Notes: generated from the letters alone by a model not told the origin. A stretch of DNA of 64,000 nucleotides from Sulfuricurvum sp. (GCF_028681615.1 NZ_JAQUHV010000010.1:1-64000); one strand, 5' to 3'; positions 10,614-21,547 are shown, counted from the first letter of the stretch. Program-made: numbers and translations.

Positions 10614-13600
10614 GTTTATCGCTTTACTAGAAGGTATTAGAATTGATCACCTGACATTTAAAGGTGTCATAATTGAGCAATTATATCTCAAATGGAACAA
10701 TGCACTACTGATTCGTGCCTCAAAAATAGACCTAAGTGCTCTCAAAAGTGATAATACCCCTATTACCTTAAAACCCCTCTCTAAACTCCCGCCGCTAGTG
10801 CGTAACATACAACGTTGGGTAGACCGGATCGACATTGATACTATTCAATATAAAAAGATCTATTCCTCTCTCCACTACCGCAAAGGCTCCAACGGAGAGT
10901 TTGTATTACAACATGGCCATTACACATGCCACGGTACCTATACTCTCGATGAAAAATCTTTTAATCTTTCACTCCCGCCTTGCCGTATCGATGATGCCAA
11001 TATTTCTCTAACATTAAATATCGAACTGTTAAAACAGACGCTTACATCCAATCTCATCGTTAATTTGCCTGAAACTCCTACTCTACGTATTTCGGCATCA
11101 GGAGATACCGATACATTGAGCTTTAAAATGTTTGCGGATCAGGAGTTCAGCACTATTAAGCCGCTTGTAAAAGTATTTGACCTTGACCCTCAGGTACAGC
11201 CTTGGATTAGCGAATACGCGAAAGCCCGTTCGATTACCCTTCACCGTCTGGAAGGAAAATTTCATTATGACAAGCCTGACGAGCTGTTAGAGTCTCTCCG
11301 GGCTGAAGCAACGGTTGAGCAAGGAGAATACACGTTTGCACAAAGGTTTGAACCTATAAAAGCACCGCGTGTTGATCTCTCGTTCCATCACGGAAAACTC
11401 TATATTACCCCGATTCAAGGTATGTTCTATACACTGCCTACCGAACAAAGTTCACTTTTCATTGATTTTTCTACACAACACACGATGCTAACTACTCATA
11501 TTAAAACCGCTCATGCAATGCTGAATGATCCGATCTTGTCTCTCTTGCATTTTTATCAAATCGATCTTCCGATAAAACAGACATCCGGTACCTGCGATGT
11601 CGACTTGAATCTCTCCGTCGATCTGCATACGCTGGATACTACCGCTCAGGGTGTATTTCGTCCTAGCGCATCGGATATTTTACTGGATCAAATTGCTCTA
11701 AGATCAGAAGGCGGAAGAGTCAATCTCAATAATACGCATGTCAGTTTTGAAAATTTTACGGCCCATTACGGAGATAACATCGCCGATGCCTTCGTAAAAG
11801 GAGACTATGACGCCTCTTCTGACCGTGGAATTGTCTCTATCAGTGCCTACGAAGTCTCTCCATTAACCAATAAACAGCATTTAAATCTCCGTCATCCGCT
11901 TAAAGTCAACTATATAATAACGCCTAAAGAAGATACTCTCGATATCGCTTCCTCCCAATGGAACATTCTCGGAAAACCGCTGAATATTGATGCATTTCAT
12001 GCTCCATTTGACTATCATAACGCCCGCAGCACTCTAAAATCAGTTCATTTTAGTCTCGACAATACGATTCACGGAACAATCGATGCATTGTTGGACGGTT
12101 CTAACAAACAAACCGATATTCAAATACAACTCGACGACTTTAAACTAGGGGATGTTCAGCTCCAACAGACCCCTCTGAAATTTGGTCTGCACTATGATTA
12201 TGACGGCATTGTACTCAACAGTAATAACGCTTCTGCGTGGTCCGTCCATCAACTCCCGCTGCTGGTTTCACCGTTTAGCGTATCCATGAACGGTGATGAG
12301 CTTATTTTTAAAGACATCGAAACCGTCTTAGGGGATCTATTAAAAGGTAAATTTAGCGGAAAATATCAGATAGGTACACAAAAAGGCTCTATTCTTATCA
12401 CTGACATGATCCCCTTGAGTCCAAAAATATTCCCTATTCTGGATGCTCAAAAGTCGTTAAATCTGAATGTGGATGCATCCAAAGATGAAATTGTATTGGA
12501 TGTTGATGCTTTGAAAGCCCGATTTACAACTATTCCGCACGGATGGAAAATGGCGCTGAGCGATATTTCACTCCTTTCCCAAAAATCTCCACTTCTTCGC
12601 AAATATAATATCGATAACGGCTATCTCAATCTCTTTTATTCACCTGAGAGCTCTCACTACAATTTTAACGGTTCGGTTATCTATCCATACCCTATTATGA
12701 TGCTCAATGACAAACCTGTTACCCGCTATAACTTTAGCGGCGTCTATCATGAAGGTGAAACCAAACTTCGGATTAACGATCGGCTTGTCCTCACCCGCAA
12801 CGGTGAAAAAATAGATATCACTGCCAAAAATGCCGGTATTAATATGCCTCAACTCTTCCGCTTTCTCTCAGAGCATCAACCTGAAGAGAGCCCTGGAATA
12901 GCGTCAGAAAGCAGAACTCAAAGTCATACGGATGAAACAACACTCCCCGTACAGATTCATGCTTCCAATACCTATCTTTATCTAATGAAGGGGCGTAAAA
13001 TCGTTGCAGACAGTTTGGATGCTTCAGTGCATGATGACGATATGGATGCGACACTCGCACATATGGGCGGAACTGCAACGCTAAAAATACGCAACGGTCT
13101 GTTTATGATCAATGGAAATGGATTTAACGATACGTTTATGGAACACCTCTTCTTATTCAGTGATTTTACCGGAGGGAAGTTTTCGTTTCAGGCTAAAGGA
13201 GAAGCTGAGGCATTTGACGGGGTTATGAGAGTAGAGAACTCTATTTTGAAAGATTATAAGGTACTGAATAACGTATTGGCATTTATCAATACGGTACCGT
13301 CATTAGCAACATTTTCACTTCCAAATTACAATACAAAAGGTCTTCCGCTGAAAGAAGGGTATGCCCATTTTGATTATAATCGCGGTATTGTCCATGTCGA
13401 CAATTTCACCCTTAATTCACCGGAGATGAAAATACTCGGAGACGGGAGTGCCGATTTGAAAACGCAGACATTAAAAGGAGAACTTACCCTTAAAACCGAT
13501 CTTGGCTCGGTGTTAGGTAAAGTTCCGGTTGTAGGGTATATATTGCTTGGAAATGACGGTTCACTCTCTACTACCCTCACTATTAGCGGAAAACTCGATG

Positions 13601-13719
13601 ATCCGAAAGTAGAGACGGCTATTGCAAAAGAGATTGTTACGGCACCGTTTAATATCCTGAAACGGACATTGGTTTATCCGTTTTTATGGATGATGCCGGA
13701 TGAGAAGAAGAAAAAATAA
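10522..13719 (+). CDS. AsmA-like / DUF3971-type envelope protein
   Basis: A 1065-residue protein with one N-terminal membrane anchor (about 18-38), then a very long beta-rich periplasmic region, ending in an AsmA-like C-terminal segment (residues ~880-1040: KGEAEAFDGVMRVENS, GLPLKEGYAHFDYNRG, LGSVLGKVPVVGYILLGNDG). This last motif set is typical of the AsmA/TamB/YhdP group, which form hydrophobic grooves implicated in moving phospholipids to the outer membrane. It lies head to head with mltG and their coding ends overlap. Family assignment is from pattern recognition of the C-terminus and the N-terminal anchor; the central part is not recognisable by eye. Confidence 0.85.
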   Translation: MKEKIITSIIPKTHRNIVLFLGFTFLIGFFTFIALLEGIRIDHLTFKGVIIEQLYLKWNNALLIRASKIDLSALKSDNTPITLKPLSKLPPLVRNIQRWVDRIDIDTIQYKKIYSSLHYRKGSNGEFVLQHGHYTCHGTYTLDEKSFNLSLPPCRIDDANISLTLNIELLKQTLTSNLIVNLPETPTLRISASGDTDTLSFKMFADQEFSTIKPLVKVFDLDPQVQPWISEYAKARSITLHRLEGKFHYDKPDELLESLRAEATVEQGEYTFAQRFEPIKAPRVDLSFHHGKLYITPIQGMFYTLPTEQSSLFIDFSTQHTMLTTHIKTAHAMLNDPILSLLHFYQIDLPIKQTSGTCDVDLNLSVDLHTLDTTAQGVFRPSASDILLDQIALRSEGGRVNLNNTHVSFENFTAHYGDNIADAFVKGDYDASSDRGIVSISAYEVSPLTNKQHLNLRHPLKVNYIITPKEDTLDIASSQWNILGKPLNIDAFHAPFDYHNARSTLKSVHFSLDNTIHGTIDALLDGSNKQTDIQIQLDDFKLGDVQLQQTPLKFGLHYDYDGIVLNSNNASAWSVHQLPLLVSPFSVSMNGDELIFKDIETVLGDLLKGKFSGKYQIGTQKGSILITDMIPLSPKIFPILDAQKSLNLNVDASKDEIVLDVDALKARFTTIPHGWKMALSDISLLSQKSPLLRKYNIDNGYLNLFYSPESSHYNFNGSVIYPYPIMMLNDKPVTRYNFSGVYHEGETKLRINDRLVLTRNGEKIDITAKNAGINMPQLFRFLSEHQPEESPGIASESRTQSHTDETTLPVQIHASNTYLYLMKGRKIVADSLDASVHDDDMDATLAHMGGTATLKIRNGLFMINGNGFNDTFMEHLFLFSDFTGGKFSFQAKGEAEAFDGVMRVENSILKDYKVLNNVLAFINTVPSLATFSLPNYNTKGLPLKEGYAHFDYNRGIVHVDNFTLNSPEMKILGDGSADLKTQTLKGELTLKTDLGSVLGKVPVVGYILLGNDGSLSTTLTISGKLDDPKVETAIAKEIVTAPFNILKRTLVYPFLWMMPDEKKKK

Positions 13720-13729
13720 TTTTTTATGC

Positions 13730-14437
13730 TCAGCTAAAAAGCTGAATACTCCAAAAGACTAAAAAACCGGCAAACAACCAAAGCGTCGAGGAAGGTTTTT
13801 CCTCGATCACATGTGCCTCAACCAAGAGTTCATCGGTTACCAGATACAGCAATGCCGCCACACCGAAAGCGAGAATCGCACTGATCACACTTGTAGAAGC
13901 ACCGGATAAAAGATAGTTCCCCAAGAGTGTACAACTCAGTACCACACCTGCAAGCATGAGTGTCATAAAAATAACACGCCACCCTTTAATCGTGTCCGAT
14001 ACGAGAGATAATCCGAGGAACAAAAGCTCAACCGATAAACCGAGCGCCAAAATCAATCCCGTACTGCCTCCGGCGGCAAATCCGGCACCGATAATAAAGC
14101 CATCCACTGCCACATCAATAAAAGTCGCCGCTATCAGACCGTAATTGAAAGCGTTATCACCCAAATGTTCCGTCTTTGCTTCTAAACGTATGCTCCACAG
14201 CTTCATAATATACATCAAAATACCGCCGATGCTAAAAGCACTGATCAATATCCATGCAGGTGCGTGTTCTCGCCCGATTTCCGGCAAAACTTCTACCGCC
14301 AAAGCGGCAAGAACGACCCCTGCAGCAAAATGCTGAATAAGACTGCGCGCATGATGGGAAGGGTTCCAAAAAATAGCCAGTAATCCTCCGAGTGAAGCGA
14401 CAACAGCAGGAATAGCCATAGCAAGCCAAGGTGACAT
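13730..14437 (-). CDS. ZIP-family metal transporter-like protein
   Basis: A 235-residue integral membrane protein with about eight hydrophobic segments. The stretch QHFAAGVVLAALAVEVLPE (from about residue 35) matches the ZIP-family metal-site helix (H-x-x-x-G-V-x-L...E-x-x-P). Further segments include FIDVAVDGFIIGAG, another ZIP-type helix. ZIP proteins import divalent metals such as zinc or iron into the cytoplasm. An AAAGGA site precedes the ATG. It sits 9 bases after the LolC/E-like gene, as third gene of secA-lolC-zip. Metal specificity cannot be read from sequence. Confidence 0.82.
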   Translation of the reverse strand: MSPWLAMAIPAVVASLGGLLAIFWNPSHHARSLIQHFAAGVVLAALAVEVLPEIGREHAPAWILISAFSIGGILMYIMKLWSIRLEAKTEHLGDNAFNYGLIAATFIDVAVDGFIIGAGFAAGGSTGLILALGLSVELLFLGLSLVSDTIKGWRVIFMTLMLAGVVLSCTLLGNYLLSGASTSVISAILAFGVAALLYLVTDELLVEAHVIEEKPSSTLWLFAGFLVFWSIQLFS

Positions 14438-14446
14438 AAATATCCT

Positions 14447-15643
14447 TTATTCGTTTCTTAGTACAGTTAGAACATCCACTTCAGATGCTTTCTTCGCCGG
14501 ATACCAGGCTGAGAGTAACACAATGATAAAAGCTCCGATTATGATCGAAAAGAAATCAACCACACTCAAATCAAGCGGCAACGTAGAGGTTGGATACACA
14601 TCCGCAGGCAGAGAAATTATATCAAATGTTCCCAATACCCACATTCCTAAGAAGCCTAATATCGCGCCTGTCGTAATCCCTAATACACCGATAACGATTC
14701 CAAGGATTAAAAAGATTTTTTTCACCTCGTGTTTGGATGCTCCGAGTGAGATCAAAAGGGCAATTTCGCTGCGTCGATTCATCACAGTCATCAAAAGCGA
14801 AGAGATGATATTGATCGCGGCAATCAGAATAATCAACATTAAAACGATAAAGAGTGACATTTTCTCCATTTTGAGCGCAGCAAAAAAGTTACCGTTGTCT
14901 TCCCACCATCCGCGGATCGAAACAGTATCGGGCAGTACCTCTGCGATACGTTTGATGTCGGCTTCGGGATTTGGAGAGTGGATATGGATACCGTCATAAA
15001 GATTTGACGGAATACCCAAAATGCGCTGTAATGCATCCAAGGAAGTATAGGAGAAGCCTTTGTCATACGCACTAAGTCCCGAATTAAAACTCGAAACTAC
15101 GGTAAAGCGTTTAATTTTAGGGGTCAATGCCAAACCGCCCGGCTCCATTTGGGTAAAGATATAGGTAAGTTTTTCTCCGTTCGTTAGCAGAAATTCTTCT
15201 TTTAGAGACTTCCCGACCATTACCTGAAACCCTTTTGGGACACCTTCTTTTAGCCCTTCTGCGACGATACGGTTTACTTTTGCTTCTTGGGAAAAATCGA
15301 CACCGAACAAATATCCGCCCTCCATCTGATCGCCGCCACGGGAGAGGACAGCTGAAGTCACATAAGGGCTAAAAGATAAATCGGGAAATTTTTTGCGTAA
15401 CTGATCAACCAATAAGGTATCGCATGTTGCGTAAAATTTGGGCTGAATAGTAAGAGGATAGTTCATAACGGTGAGTTTCTTTTTAAACTCATTGTCAAAA
15501 CCGTTCATCAGTGCCATCGCGATGATGAGCACCATCACACCCAGTGCGATTCCGGAGAACGCCAAAAGTGCTGAGAGAAAAATAAAAGGCTGCTCTTTGT
15601 CAAAGCGCAAAAATCGTTTGACAAGATAAGAGACAATATTCAA
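14447..15643 (-). CDS. lolC: Lipoprotein-releasing ABC transporter permease (LolC/LolE-like)
   Basis: A 398-residue permease of the LolC/LolE type: one N-terminal transmembrane helix ([30 protein letters not shown]), a ~200-residue periplasmic MacB-like domain, then three C-terminal helices with the FtsX-like core ([22 protein letters not shown]). The start is taken as the TTG at 15643, inside the 4-base TTGA overlap with the secA stop, giving [18 protein letters not shown] as in homologues. A longer frame into secA is possible but has no family support. With LolA nearby it fits outer-membrane lipoprotein sorting. Only one LolC/E-like gene is seen, so it may work as a homodimer. Confidence 0.88.
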   Translation of the reverse strand: MNIVSYLVKRFLRFDKEQPFIFLSALLAFSGIALGVMVLIIAMALMNGFDNEFKKKLTVMNYPLTIQPKFYATCDTLLVDQLRKKFPDLSFSPYVTSAVLSRGGDQMEGGYLFGVDFSQEAKVNRIVAEGLKEGVPKGFQVMVGKSLKEEFLLTNGEKLTYIFTQMEPGGLALTPKIKRFTVVSSFNSGLSAYDKGFSYTSLDALQRILGIPSNLYDGIHIHSPNPEADIKRIAEVLPDTVSIRGWWEDNGNFFAALKMEKMSLFIVLMLIILIAAINIISSLLMTVMNRRSEIALLISLGASKHEVKKIFLILGIVIGVLGITTGAILGFLGMWVLGTFDIISLPADVYPTSTLPLDLSVVDFFSIIIGAFIIVLLSAWYPAKKASEVDVLTVLRNE

Positions 15644-18207
15644 GAGGCAAATACCCCTTTTTTCGGTCCGGATTTGCCGCAGCAGTTTTTGTATTTGAGA
15701 CCGCTTCCGCAAGGGCAATCGTCATTTCGTGAGATCTTTTTCTCTTCATTCTCATGTTCCTGATGATTGAGGCTCATACGAAATGCTTCCTGCTTTTTTT
15801 CTAGTTCCATTTGACGGGCAAGTGCTTCGGCTTCTTCCTCAGCGCTGTCGACTCTGAATCGGATGACATGCAATGTTTTGATTGTATCGTATTTGATCGT
15901 CTCTACCAACTCGCTAAAGAGGTTAAAACTCTCTTTTTTGTATTCGACCAACGGATCTTTTTGGTTGTAGGCACGAAGACGGATACCTGTTTTCATGCTG
16001 TCCATTTGATAAAGGTGTTCACGCCATGCGGTATCAAGCGTTTTAAGATAAATTTCCCGCTCGATTTCGCTTCGAAGTTTGTCATCAACAACCGACATTT
16101 TTTCATCATACTCGGATTTCAAAGCATTCAAAAGTGTTGTTCGGATAGATTCGGCACTTTTCTCTGTAAAGATTGAACTATCGATGTCCGTATTGGTCTC
16201 TTCTCTAAACATCAATACAAGACGTTCCAAATCGATCTCATCTTCTGAAATTCCATCGTACACCCCGCACAATGTCAACGTACGATTGACATATTCACTG
16301 CGGATCAGATCGATTTTCTCAGCAATTGCATACGTTGGATTGAGCAATTCTCCGCGGAATTTATACACAATTTTACGTTGTTCGTTGGCAACATCATCAT
16401 ACTCAACGATGTTTTTACGCCCTTCAAAGTGCATATTTTCAACTTTTTTCTGCGCTTTTTCAACTGCTCGTGTGACCATGGTCGATTCGATGTATTCGCC
16501 ATCTTCGACACCCAAGCGTTCCATAATCGATTTGATTTTGTCCGAACCGAAAATACGGAGTAAACTGTCTTCTAATGAGAGGTAAAACTGACTCGTTCCC
16601 GGATCACCCTGACGTCCTGAACGTCCGCGAAGCTGATTGTCGATACGGCGGTTTTCATGTCGTTCGGTTCCGAGGATATAAAGACCTCCGAGCGCTTTTA
16701 TCTCATCACTGACTTTAATGTCTACCCCACGTCCCGCCATGTTGGTCGCGATGGTAACGGCCCCTTTTTCACCGGCACTTTTAATGATCTCAGATTCTTG
16801 AGTATGGTTTTTTGCATTAAGAACGGTATGAGGAATTTTTTCTTTTTTGATCAATTCATGCAATTTTTCTGATTTTTCAATTGATGCCGTACCGATCAAT
16901 ACCGGCTGTCCTTTAGAATGCAGTTCTTTGACTTTTTTGATGACTGCATCAAATTTTTCCGCTTCCGTTTTGTAAATCAAGTCATTCAAGTCTTGACGAA
17001 TAACAGGTACGTTGGTCGGGATTGAGATAACATCTAGATTGTAGATTTGGGCAAATTCAGTTGCTTCAGTTTGTGCCGTACCGGTCATACCGCCAATTTT
17101 TGCGTACATTCTGAAATAGTTTTGGTAGGTAATATCCGCAAGAGTCTGAGTCTCTTCTTTGATAATAACCCCCTCTTTTGCTTCCAAAGCCTGATGCAGT
17201 CCCTCTGAGTAACGACGTCCTTCAGATAGACGTCCCGTAAACTCATCGACGATTACGATTTGTCCGTCTTGGATAACATAATCGACATCGATTTCAAAAA
17301 TATAGTTCGCTTTCAGCGCTTGATCGAGGTGATGTGAAAGTGCTGAGTTTTCAATGCTGTAGAGGTTATCGACTCCGAATAGCTCTTCGGCGCGTCCAAT
17401 CCCCTCCTCGGTGATCAAAATGAGGCGATCTTTCTCATCCACCGTAAAATGTTCATCTTTGACCAAAGCTTTAGCAACAGCATCGGCACGGGTATAGTTC
17501 TCTAACGTACGGTTAGTCGGACCGGAGATAATTAGCGGTGTACGTGCTTCATCGATCAAAATTGAGTCAACCTCATCGACAATAACATAGGCATGACCGC
17601 GTTGAACCATATGCTCGCGCGTATAGGTCATATTGTCACGAAGATAATCAAATCCGAACTCATTATTCGTACCGTAAGTGATGTCGCAAGCATATTGATC
17701 ACGTTTGTTTGTCGGATTGTATCCCTCTTCAACCAATATCCCGGTTGAATACCCTAAAAAGGAATAAAGTGCAGACATCTGCGTTCCGTCACGGGATGCG
17801 AGATAATCATTGACCGTGACGACATGAACCCCTCTGCCGCTCATTGCATTGAGTGCAACCGCTAATGTTGCAACGAGGGTTTTCCCCTCCCCTGTTTTCA
17901 TCTCAGCGATTCGTCCTTCATGCAAAACCATACCGCCGATAAGCTGAACGTCAAAATGACGCATTCCTAAAACACGCTTACTCGCTTCACGCGTAATTGC
18001 AAACGAATCGACCAGAACATCGTCCATACTCTTGGTACCATTTTGTACCGACTCTTTGAGAATATGAAATGCCTGCTGTAACTCTTCATCACTCATAGCA
18101 CTAAAATAAGATTCACGGGCGTTGATCGCCTCTACATTTTTACGATATTTTTTGACTTCTCGATCGTTTTTGGTACCGAAAATTTTTCCGACAAGCGATT
18201 GGAGCAT
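15640..18207 (-). CDS. secA: Preprotein translocase ATPase SecA
   Basis: An 855-residue SecA motor. Walker A is in [15 protein letters not shown] near residue 105, the DEAD-like Walker B is [15 protein letters not shown], and the C-terminal zinc motif ([17 protein letters not shown]) is complete. It drives Sec-dependent export through SecYEG at the inner membrane. The ATG is preceded by GAAGG. Its stop overlaps the lolC start. It is divergent from lolA across an 87-130 bp promoter region. Confidence 0.97.
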   Translation of the reverse strand: MLQSLVGKIFGTKNDREVKKYRKNVEAINARESYFSAMSDEELQQAFHILKESVQNGTKSMDDVLVDSFAITREASKRVLGMRHFDVQLIGGMVLHEGRIAEMKTGEGKTLVATLAVALNAMSGRGVHVVTVNDYLASRDGTQMSALYSFLGYSTGILVEEGYNPTNKRDQYACDITYGTNNEFGFDYLRDNMTYTREHMVQRGHAYVIVDEVDSILIDEARTPLIISGPTNRTLENYTRADAVAKALVKDEHFTVDEKDRLILITEEGIGRAEELFGVDNLYSIENSALSHHLDQALKANYIFEIDVDYVIQDGQIVIVDEFTGRLSEGRRYSEGLHQALEAKEGVIIKEETQTLADITYQNYFRMYAKIGGMTGTAQTEATEFAQIYNLDVISIPTNVPVIRQDLNDLIYKTEAEKFDAVIKKVKELHSKGQPVLIGTASIEKSEKLHELIKKEKIPHTVLNAKNHTQESEIIKSAGEKGAVTIATNMAGRGVDIKVSDEIKALGGLYILGTERHENRRIDNQLRGRSGRQGDPGTSQFYLSLEDSLLRIFGSDKIKSIMERLGVEDGEYIESTMVTRAVEKAQKKVENMHFEGRKNIVEYDDVANEQRKIVYKFRGELLNPTYAIAEKIDLIRSEYVNRTLTLCGVYDGISEDEIDLERLVLMFREETNTDIDSSIFTEKSAESIRTTLLNALKSEYDEKMSVVDDKLRSEIEREIYLKTLDTAWREHLYQMDSMKTGIRLRAYNQKDPLVEYKKESFNLFSELVETIKYDTIKTLHVIRFRVDSAEEEAEALARQMELEKKQEAFRMSLNHQEHENEEKKISRNDDCPCGSGLKYKNCCGKSGPKKGVFAS

Positions 18208-18266
18208 TAAAAGCCTTCATTATGAACAGTATTGAAAAAGTCGCAGATTTTAACATACGAAATCTA

Positions 18267-18296
18267 TTGTTTTGGTTAATGAGCATAGGGTATAAT
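18267..18296 (+). promoter_or_regulatory. Sigma-70-type promoter for lolA
   Basis: A perfect TATAAT -10 box is at 18291-18296 with TTGTTT at 18267-18272 and an 18-base spacer. The ATG of the longest lolA frame (18295) lies inside this -10 box, so that ATG cannot be on the transcript. This supports the downstream GTG start. Confidence 0.65.
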
Positions 18297-18324
18297 GTCA
18301 AAATCAACTAATCAAGGAATTTAT

Positions 18325-18843
18325 GTGCGTTTTTTTCCCCTGTTTTTTTTACTTACACTAACCGTTTTTGCTTCGCCGAAAGAACTGAACTCGTTTAACG
18401 CTAAATTTGTCCAGACCATTATCGATGACAACGGGAAAAAAATAATCTACCATGGTGAGCTGTGGGCAGACAAACCGCAAAACGCATTATGGGTTTATCA
18501 AAAACCGATCCAAAAAAGTGTTTATATTAACGGTCAAAAAATCACCGTTATTGAACCGCAAATCGAACAAGTGACAATTCGCAGTCTCGATGACGAAATC
18601 GATTTTTTACAAATTATCCAAAAAGCAAAAAAGATAGATGAAAACCGATACTCCGCAACCGTCAAAGGACAGACGTATAGCGTTGTATTCAAAAATGATC
18701 TGCTTACCTCTATCAGTTATAAAGACGGGTATGACAACAGTGTTGCAATTGTGTTTAATAACCCGGTTCAGAACAAACCGATCGAATCCGGCCGATTCAA
18801 ACCGGTCATACCTGCAGATTTTGATATTCTCAGAGATCGCTAA
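18325..18843 (+). CDS. lolA: Outer-membrane lipoprotein carrier protein LolA
   Basis: A 172-residue periplasmic LolA. The chosen start is GTG at 18325, 7 bases after AAGGA, giving a clean signal peptide (MRFFPLFFLLTLTVFAS). The alternative ATG at 18295 overlaps the promoter. The mature part has the LolA pattern: NSFNAKFVQTI, YHGELWADKPQNALWVY and KSVYINGQKITVIEP. It would carry lipoproteins from the LolC/E-type complex to the outer membrane. The partner permease gene is on the other side of secA. Confidence 0.88.
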   Translation: MRFFPLFFLLTLTVFASPKELNSFNAKFVQTIIDDNGKKIIYHGELWADKPQNALWVYQKPIQKSVYINGQKITVIEPQIEQVTIRSLDDEIDFLQIIQKAKKIDENRYSATVKGQTYSVVFKNDLLTSISYKDGYDNSVAIVFNNPVQNKPIESGRFKPVIPADFDILRDR

Positions 18844-18847
18844 CGTG

Positions 18848-19762
18848 TTAATGGTGTATGCATCGCTCTAATACCTGTTCCCGCCCCTCTTTACCGATCT
18901 CACATTGAAACGTTGTATGGTTGATCCCTATCTCTTCGAGAGCATGTGTGAGATCATGCAGTATGCTATTGGTTGCACTCAGCGTCAAGTCTTCGCAAAA
19001 GTTGAGACGAGCTTCGAGGAATACTGTTTCATCGTCCAACTGCCATAAATGAATATGGTGAATGCTTTCAATCGTGTTGAACATTCTGACTTTTTCTACA
19101 ATCGCATCTACAGAAATATGTTCCGGTGAAAACTGCATCAACATACTGCCTGATTCACGAACGATTCCATACGAGGAGCGGATGAGATAAAATGAGATGA
19201 GTAAGGATAAAAGAGGATCTATCCAATACCATCCGTAAAAGTAGATCATCGCTCCGCCAGCCAATACGGCAAACGACGTCATCAGATCTCCCATCAAATG
19301 CAAATAAGCGGACCGGATGTTTAGGTTATGACCGGCATCCCGGTGCAACAACCATGCAGAGAGACCGTTCACGGCAATCCCCAATGCAGCCAGTGCCATG
19401 ACCCATGTCGAATCGATTGCCTGCGGAGCTAAAAATCGGTGAATGGATTCGATAATCAGATAGAGTGATACCGCGATCAGAACCGAAGCATTAAACAACG
19501 CTGCAAGGATTTCGGCACGTTTAAATCCGAATGTTTGACGGATATTTTGGGGACGATGCGACAAGCGGTGGGCATAATAGCTGATGATGAGACTCATCAC
19601 ATCGCTAAAGTTATGCAGGGCATCACTGAGAAGTGCCAATGAACCCGATAGTATCCCCCCGATAAATTGTGCTGCGGTGATTACTACGTTAAGCAGTACA
19701 CTAAAAAGGAGTTTGCCTCCACTGATATCACTGTCGTGATGATGGTGATGATGATGGTCCAT
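18848..19762 (-). CDS. Cation diffusion facilitator (CDF) metal exporter
   Basis: A 304-residue CDF/CzcD-ZitB-type transporter with six transmembrane helices and a C-terminal cytoplasmic domain. The N-terminus has seven consecutive histidines (residues 3-9), a likely metal-collecting tail. The transport site is seen as D47 and D54 around H50 (SDALHNFSD) in helix 2 and HLMGD in helix 5. These Asp/His sites suggest zinc (or cadmium/cobalt) efflux driven by protons. It converges on lolA with a 4-base gap. Confidence 0.92.
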   Translation of the reverse strand: MDHHHHHHHDSDISGGKLLFSVLLNVVITAAQFIGGILSGSLALLSDALHNFSDVMSLIISYYAHRLSHRPQNIRQTFGFKRAEILAALFNASVLIAVSLYLIIESIHRFLAPQAIDSTWVMALAALGIAVNGLSAWLLHRDAGHNLNIRSAYLHLMGDLMTSFAVLAGGAMIYFYGWYWIDPLLSLLISFYLIRSSYGIVRESGSMLMQFSPEHISVDAIVEKVRMFNTIESIHHIHLWQLDDETVFLEARLNFCEDLTLSATNSILHDLTHALEEIGINHTTFQCEIGKEGREQVLERCIHH

Positions 19763-19906
19763 TAATATCTGCCAGAATTGAAATTGAGAAACTTTATCGT
19801 AAATAACTTTAAAGCGGTTGGATGTTACCCATTAGTTACTGTTTCAAAATTATTCTTACACTCGAGTAAGATTTTTTTTCTTGCTACACCCGACAAGGAG
19901 TATGCC

Positions 19907-20587
19907 ATGACCGTTAGTTCCAACTACAGCAATGCGTATTCGTCTTACACTTCTTCCGCAATATCCTCTTCTCAACAATCGAACAAACCGAGTTTTGAGG
20001 ATTTGGCAAAAGAGTTACTGACTTCGATGGACACCAATAACAACGGATCGATCGATTCAGCCGAATTTAGTGCGGCGGCACAAGCGCTTGCAGCCACTTC
20101 AAGCAGCAGCGACAGTTCTTCAAGCAGCAGTTCTACTGCAAGCAATTCATCCGTCACAGATGCTTTTAACGCACTCGACACCAATAGTGACGGCACTTTG
20201 AGCACCGATGAACTCATGGCCGCACTACAAAATACAAAGCCTAAAGGGCACGAAGGCGGTATGCCGCCACCTCCGCCACCGAGCGATTCATCCTCAACTG
20301 CATCGAGCACTTCAAGCAGCAGTGAGATTTTTGATGCAATGGATACAAATCAAGATGGAAACGTCAGTGTTGATGAATTACTGGCTGCATTAGGAAATTC
20401 AAAAACAGATTCGTCCACTAAAAATGGCACATCTTCTGCAACGGATTCTTCTACTGCGTCATCAACGACTCAATCCAGTACTTCATCTCAAAAATTGAGT
20501 GATCTTATGCTCAAAAACATTCTCTCCTACTACGGTAATAATGCCTCTTCAACCGATACAACTTCGCTTCTAAGTATCAGTGCGTAA
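19907..20587 (+). CDS. Ser-rich protein with three EF-hand calcium sites
   Basis: A 226-residue protein. The ATG at 19907 follows AAGGAG by about 7 bases; a 43-codon upstream extension lacks such a site. Three canonical EF-hand loops are visible at residues 42-53 (DTNNNGSIDSAE), 91-102 (DTNSDGTLSTDE) and 146-157 (DTNQDGNVSVDE). They are separated by Ser/Thr-rich linkers and one polyproline run near 120-125. No signal peptide is seen; the protein has the low-complexity look of exported or surface-associated proteins. It probably binds calcium. Function unknown. Confidence 0.82.
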   Translation: MTVSSNYSNAYSSYTSSAISSSQQSNKPSFEDLAKELLTSMDTNNNGSIDSAEFSAAAQALAATSSSSDSSSSSSSTASNSSVTDAFNALDTNSDGTLSTDELMAALQNTKPKGHEGGMPPPPPPSDSSSTASSTSSSSEIFDAMDTNQDGNVSVDELLAALGNSKTDSSTKNGTSSATDSSTASSTTQSSTSSQKLSDLMLKNILSYYGNNASSTDTTSLLSISA

Positions 20588-20593
20588 TGAGTA

Positions 20594-20625
20594 CATGCCC
20601 ATTTTGGGCATGCCTCAAATTTTAG
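20594..20625. terminator. Terminator hairpin between convergent genes
   Basis: A 7-bp stem (CATGCCC/GGGCATG, loop ATTTT) lies just after the EF-hand gene stop and next to the MscS stop on the other strand. A short T-rich stretch follows on plus. It probably ends the EF-hand transcript and perhaps both. Confidence 0.6.
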
Positions 20626-21547
20626 TATTCTCCGGAATGTTCTCTGAATGAATATGAAGCTTTGGAAATGAGACAATTTCAGACGTTTGCGATGCCATTT
20701 GTATTTTTCCTTCGCTTTTTTCTGCTTCCACTAAAAAACGGGTAAATAGCTGATCTCGGGTAGAACGTCGTTTTTTGAAATCGACTACATAACGTAACGT
20801 GAATTCAATCCAGTTATCGGTAGCCGCAATCGTTACCATCGGCTCGATTGTCGCATATTCAACTGCATAAAGTTTTGATAAGTTATGCCAACTTTCACGA
20901 ACGGACTCTGTAAAATCACCGACAACATCGTTGGCGATATTCATTAATGTAAGTCGCGTGTATTCAACAGAACTTCCGTATCGAATCGGAAGTATAATTT
21001 CATCCCATAAAAAAGGAAACTCTCCCGAATAATTATAGACAGGGTCCTTGAAAATAAAACTGTTCGTTACCCGAACGATCCTTCCGTTGTACAGATCACT
21101 ATTGACCCATGCTCCGCACTCCATTAGCGTAGTACGCAAAATCCCTATGTCAATGACATCGCCGTAAATGGATCCGATTTTAATCCGGTCTCCGACACGA
21201 TAAAAAGATGAAAAGGTAATCGCGAGCCATCCTGCAATACTGATGATCACTTCTTGAAGGGCAAACGCTATCCCCCCTGCAATCACCCCAATCGCTACTG
21301 CAAATCCACTCATATCCTTTTTAAAGGTTGCAATGACAATCACTGTAAAAATCAAATAAGCGATAAGGGTAACGGCTTTTCGCATTCGATACCGTGTTGT
21401 ACTTTCGTCGACTAACGTGTTAATACGGGATTTGAGAATATAAACCATACCCATAATCATGAAAAAAGCAAGTAATACAACGGATAATTTTACAATCAAA
21501 GGATAAAGCCCTATCCACTGACTCCATTTTTGCAGAATGTCATTCAT
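20615..21547 (-). CDS. MscS-family mechanosensitive ion channel
   Basis: A 310-residue small-conductance mechanosensitive channel. There are hydrophobic helices at about 12-36, 50-68 and 77-96. The pore-lining segment AVAIGVIAGGIAFALQEVIISIAGWLAI has the Gly/Ala pattern of MscS TM3, followed by the beta domain (YRVGDRIKIGSIYGDVIDIGILRTTL). It releases solutes on hypo-osmotic shock. It is downstream of nhaD and an outer-membrane protein gene on the same strand. Confidence 0.92.
   Translation of the reverse strand: MNDILQKWSQWIGLYPLIVKLSVVLLAFFMIMGMVYILKSRINTLVDESTTRYRMRKAVTLIAYLIFTVIVIATFKKDMSGFAVAIGVIAGGIAFALQEVIISIAGWLAITFSSFYRVGDRIKIGSIYGDVIDIGILRTTLMECGAWVNSDLYNGRIVRVTNSFIFKDPVYNYSGEFPFLWDEIILPIRYGSSVEYTRLTLMNIANDVVGDFTESVRESWHNLSKLYAVEYATIEPMVTIAATDNWIEFTLRYVVDFKKRRSTRDQLFTRFLVEAEKSEGKIQMASQTSEIVSFPKLHIHSENIPENTKI

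Noticed and set aside
15644-15718. 25-codon extension of the LolC/E-like protein into secA
   Set aside because: The added residues are basic and hydrophilic with no family match, while the TTG in the secA stop overlap gives the normal N-terminus.
18295-18324. Earlier ATG start for lolA
   Set aside because: The ATG lies inside the perfect -10 box, so it would not be transcribed; the GTG at 18325 has a good ribosome-binding site.
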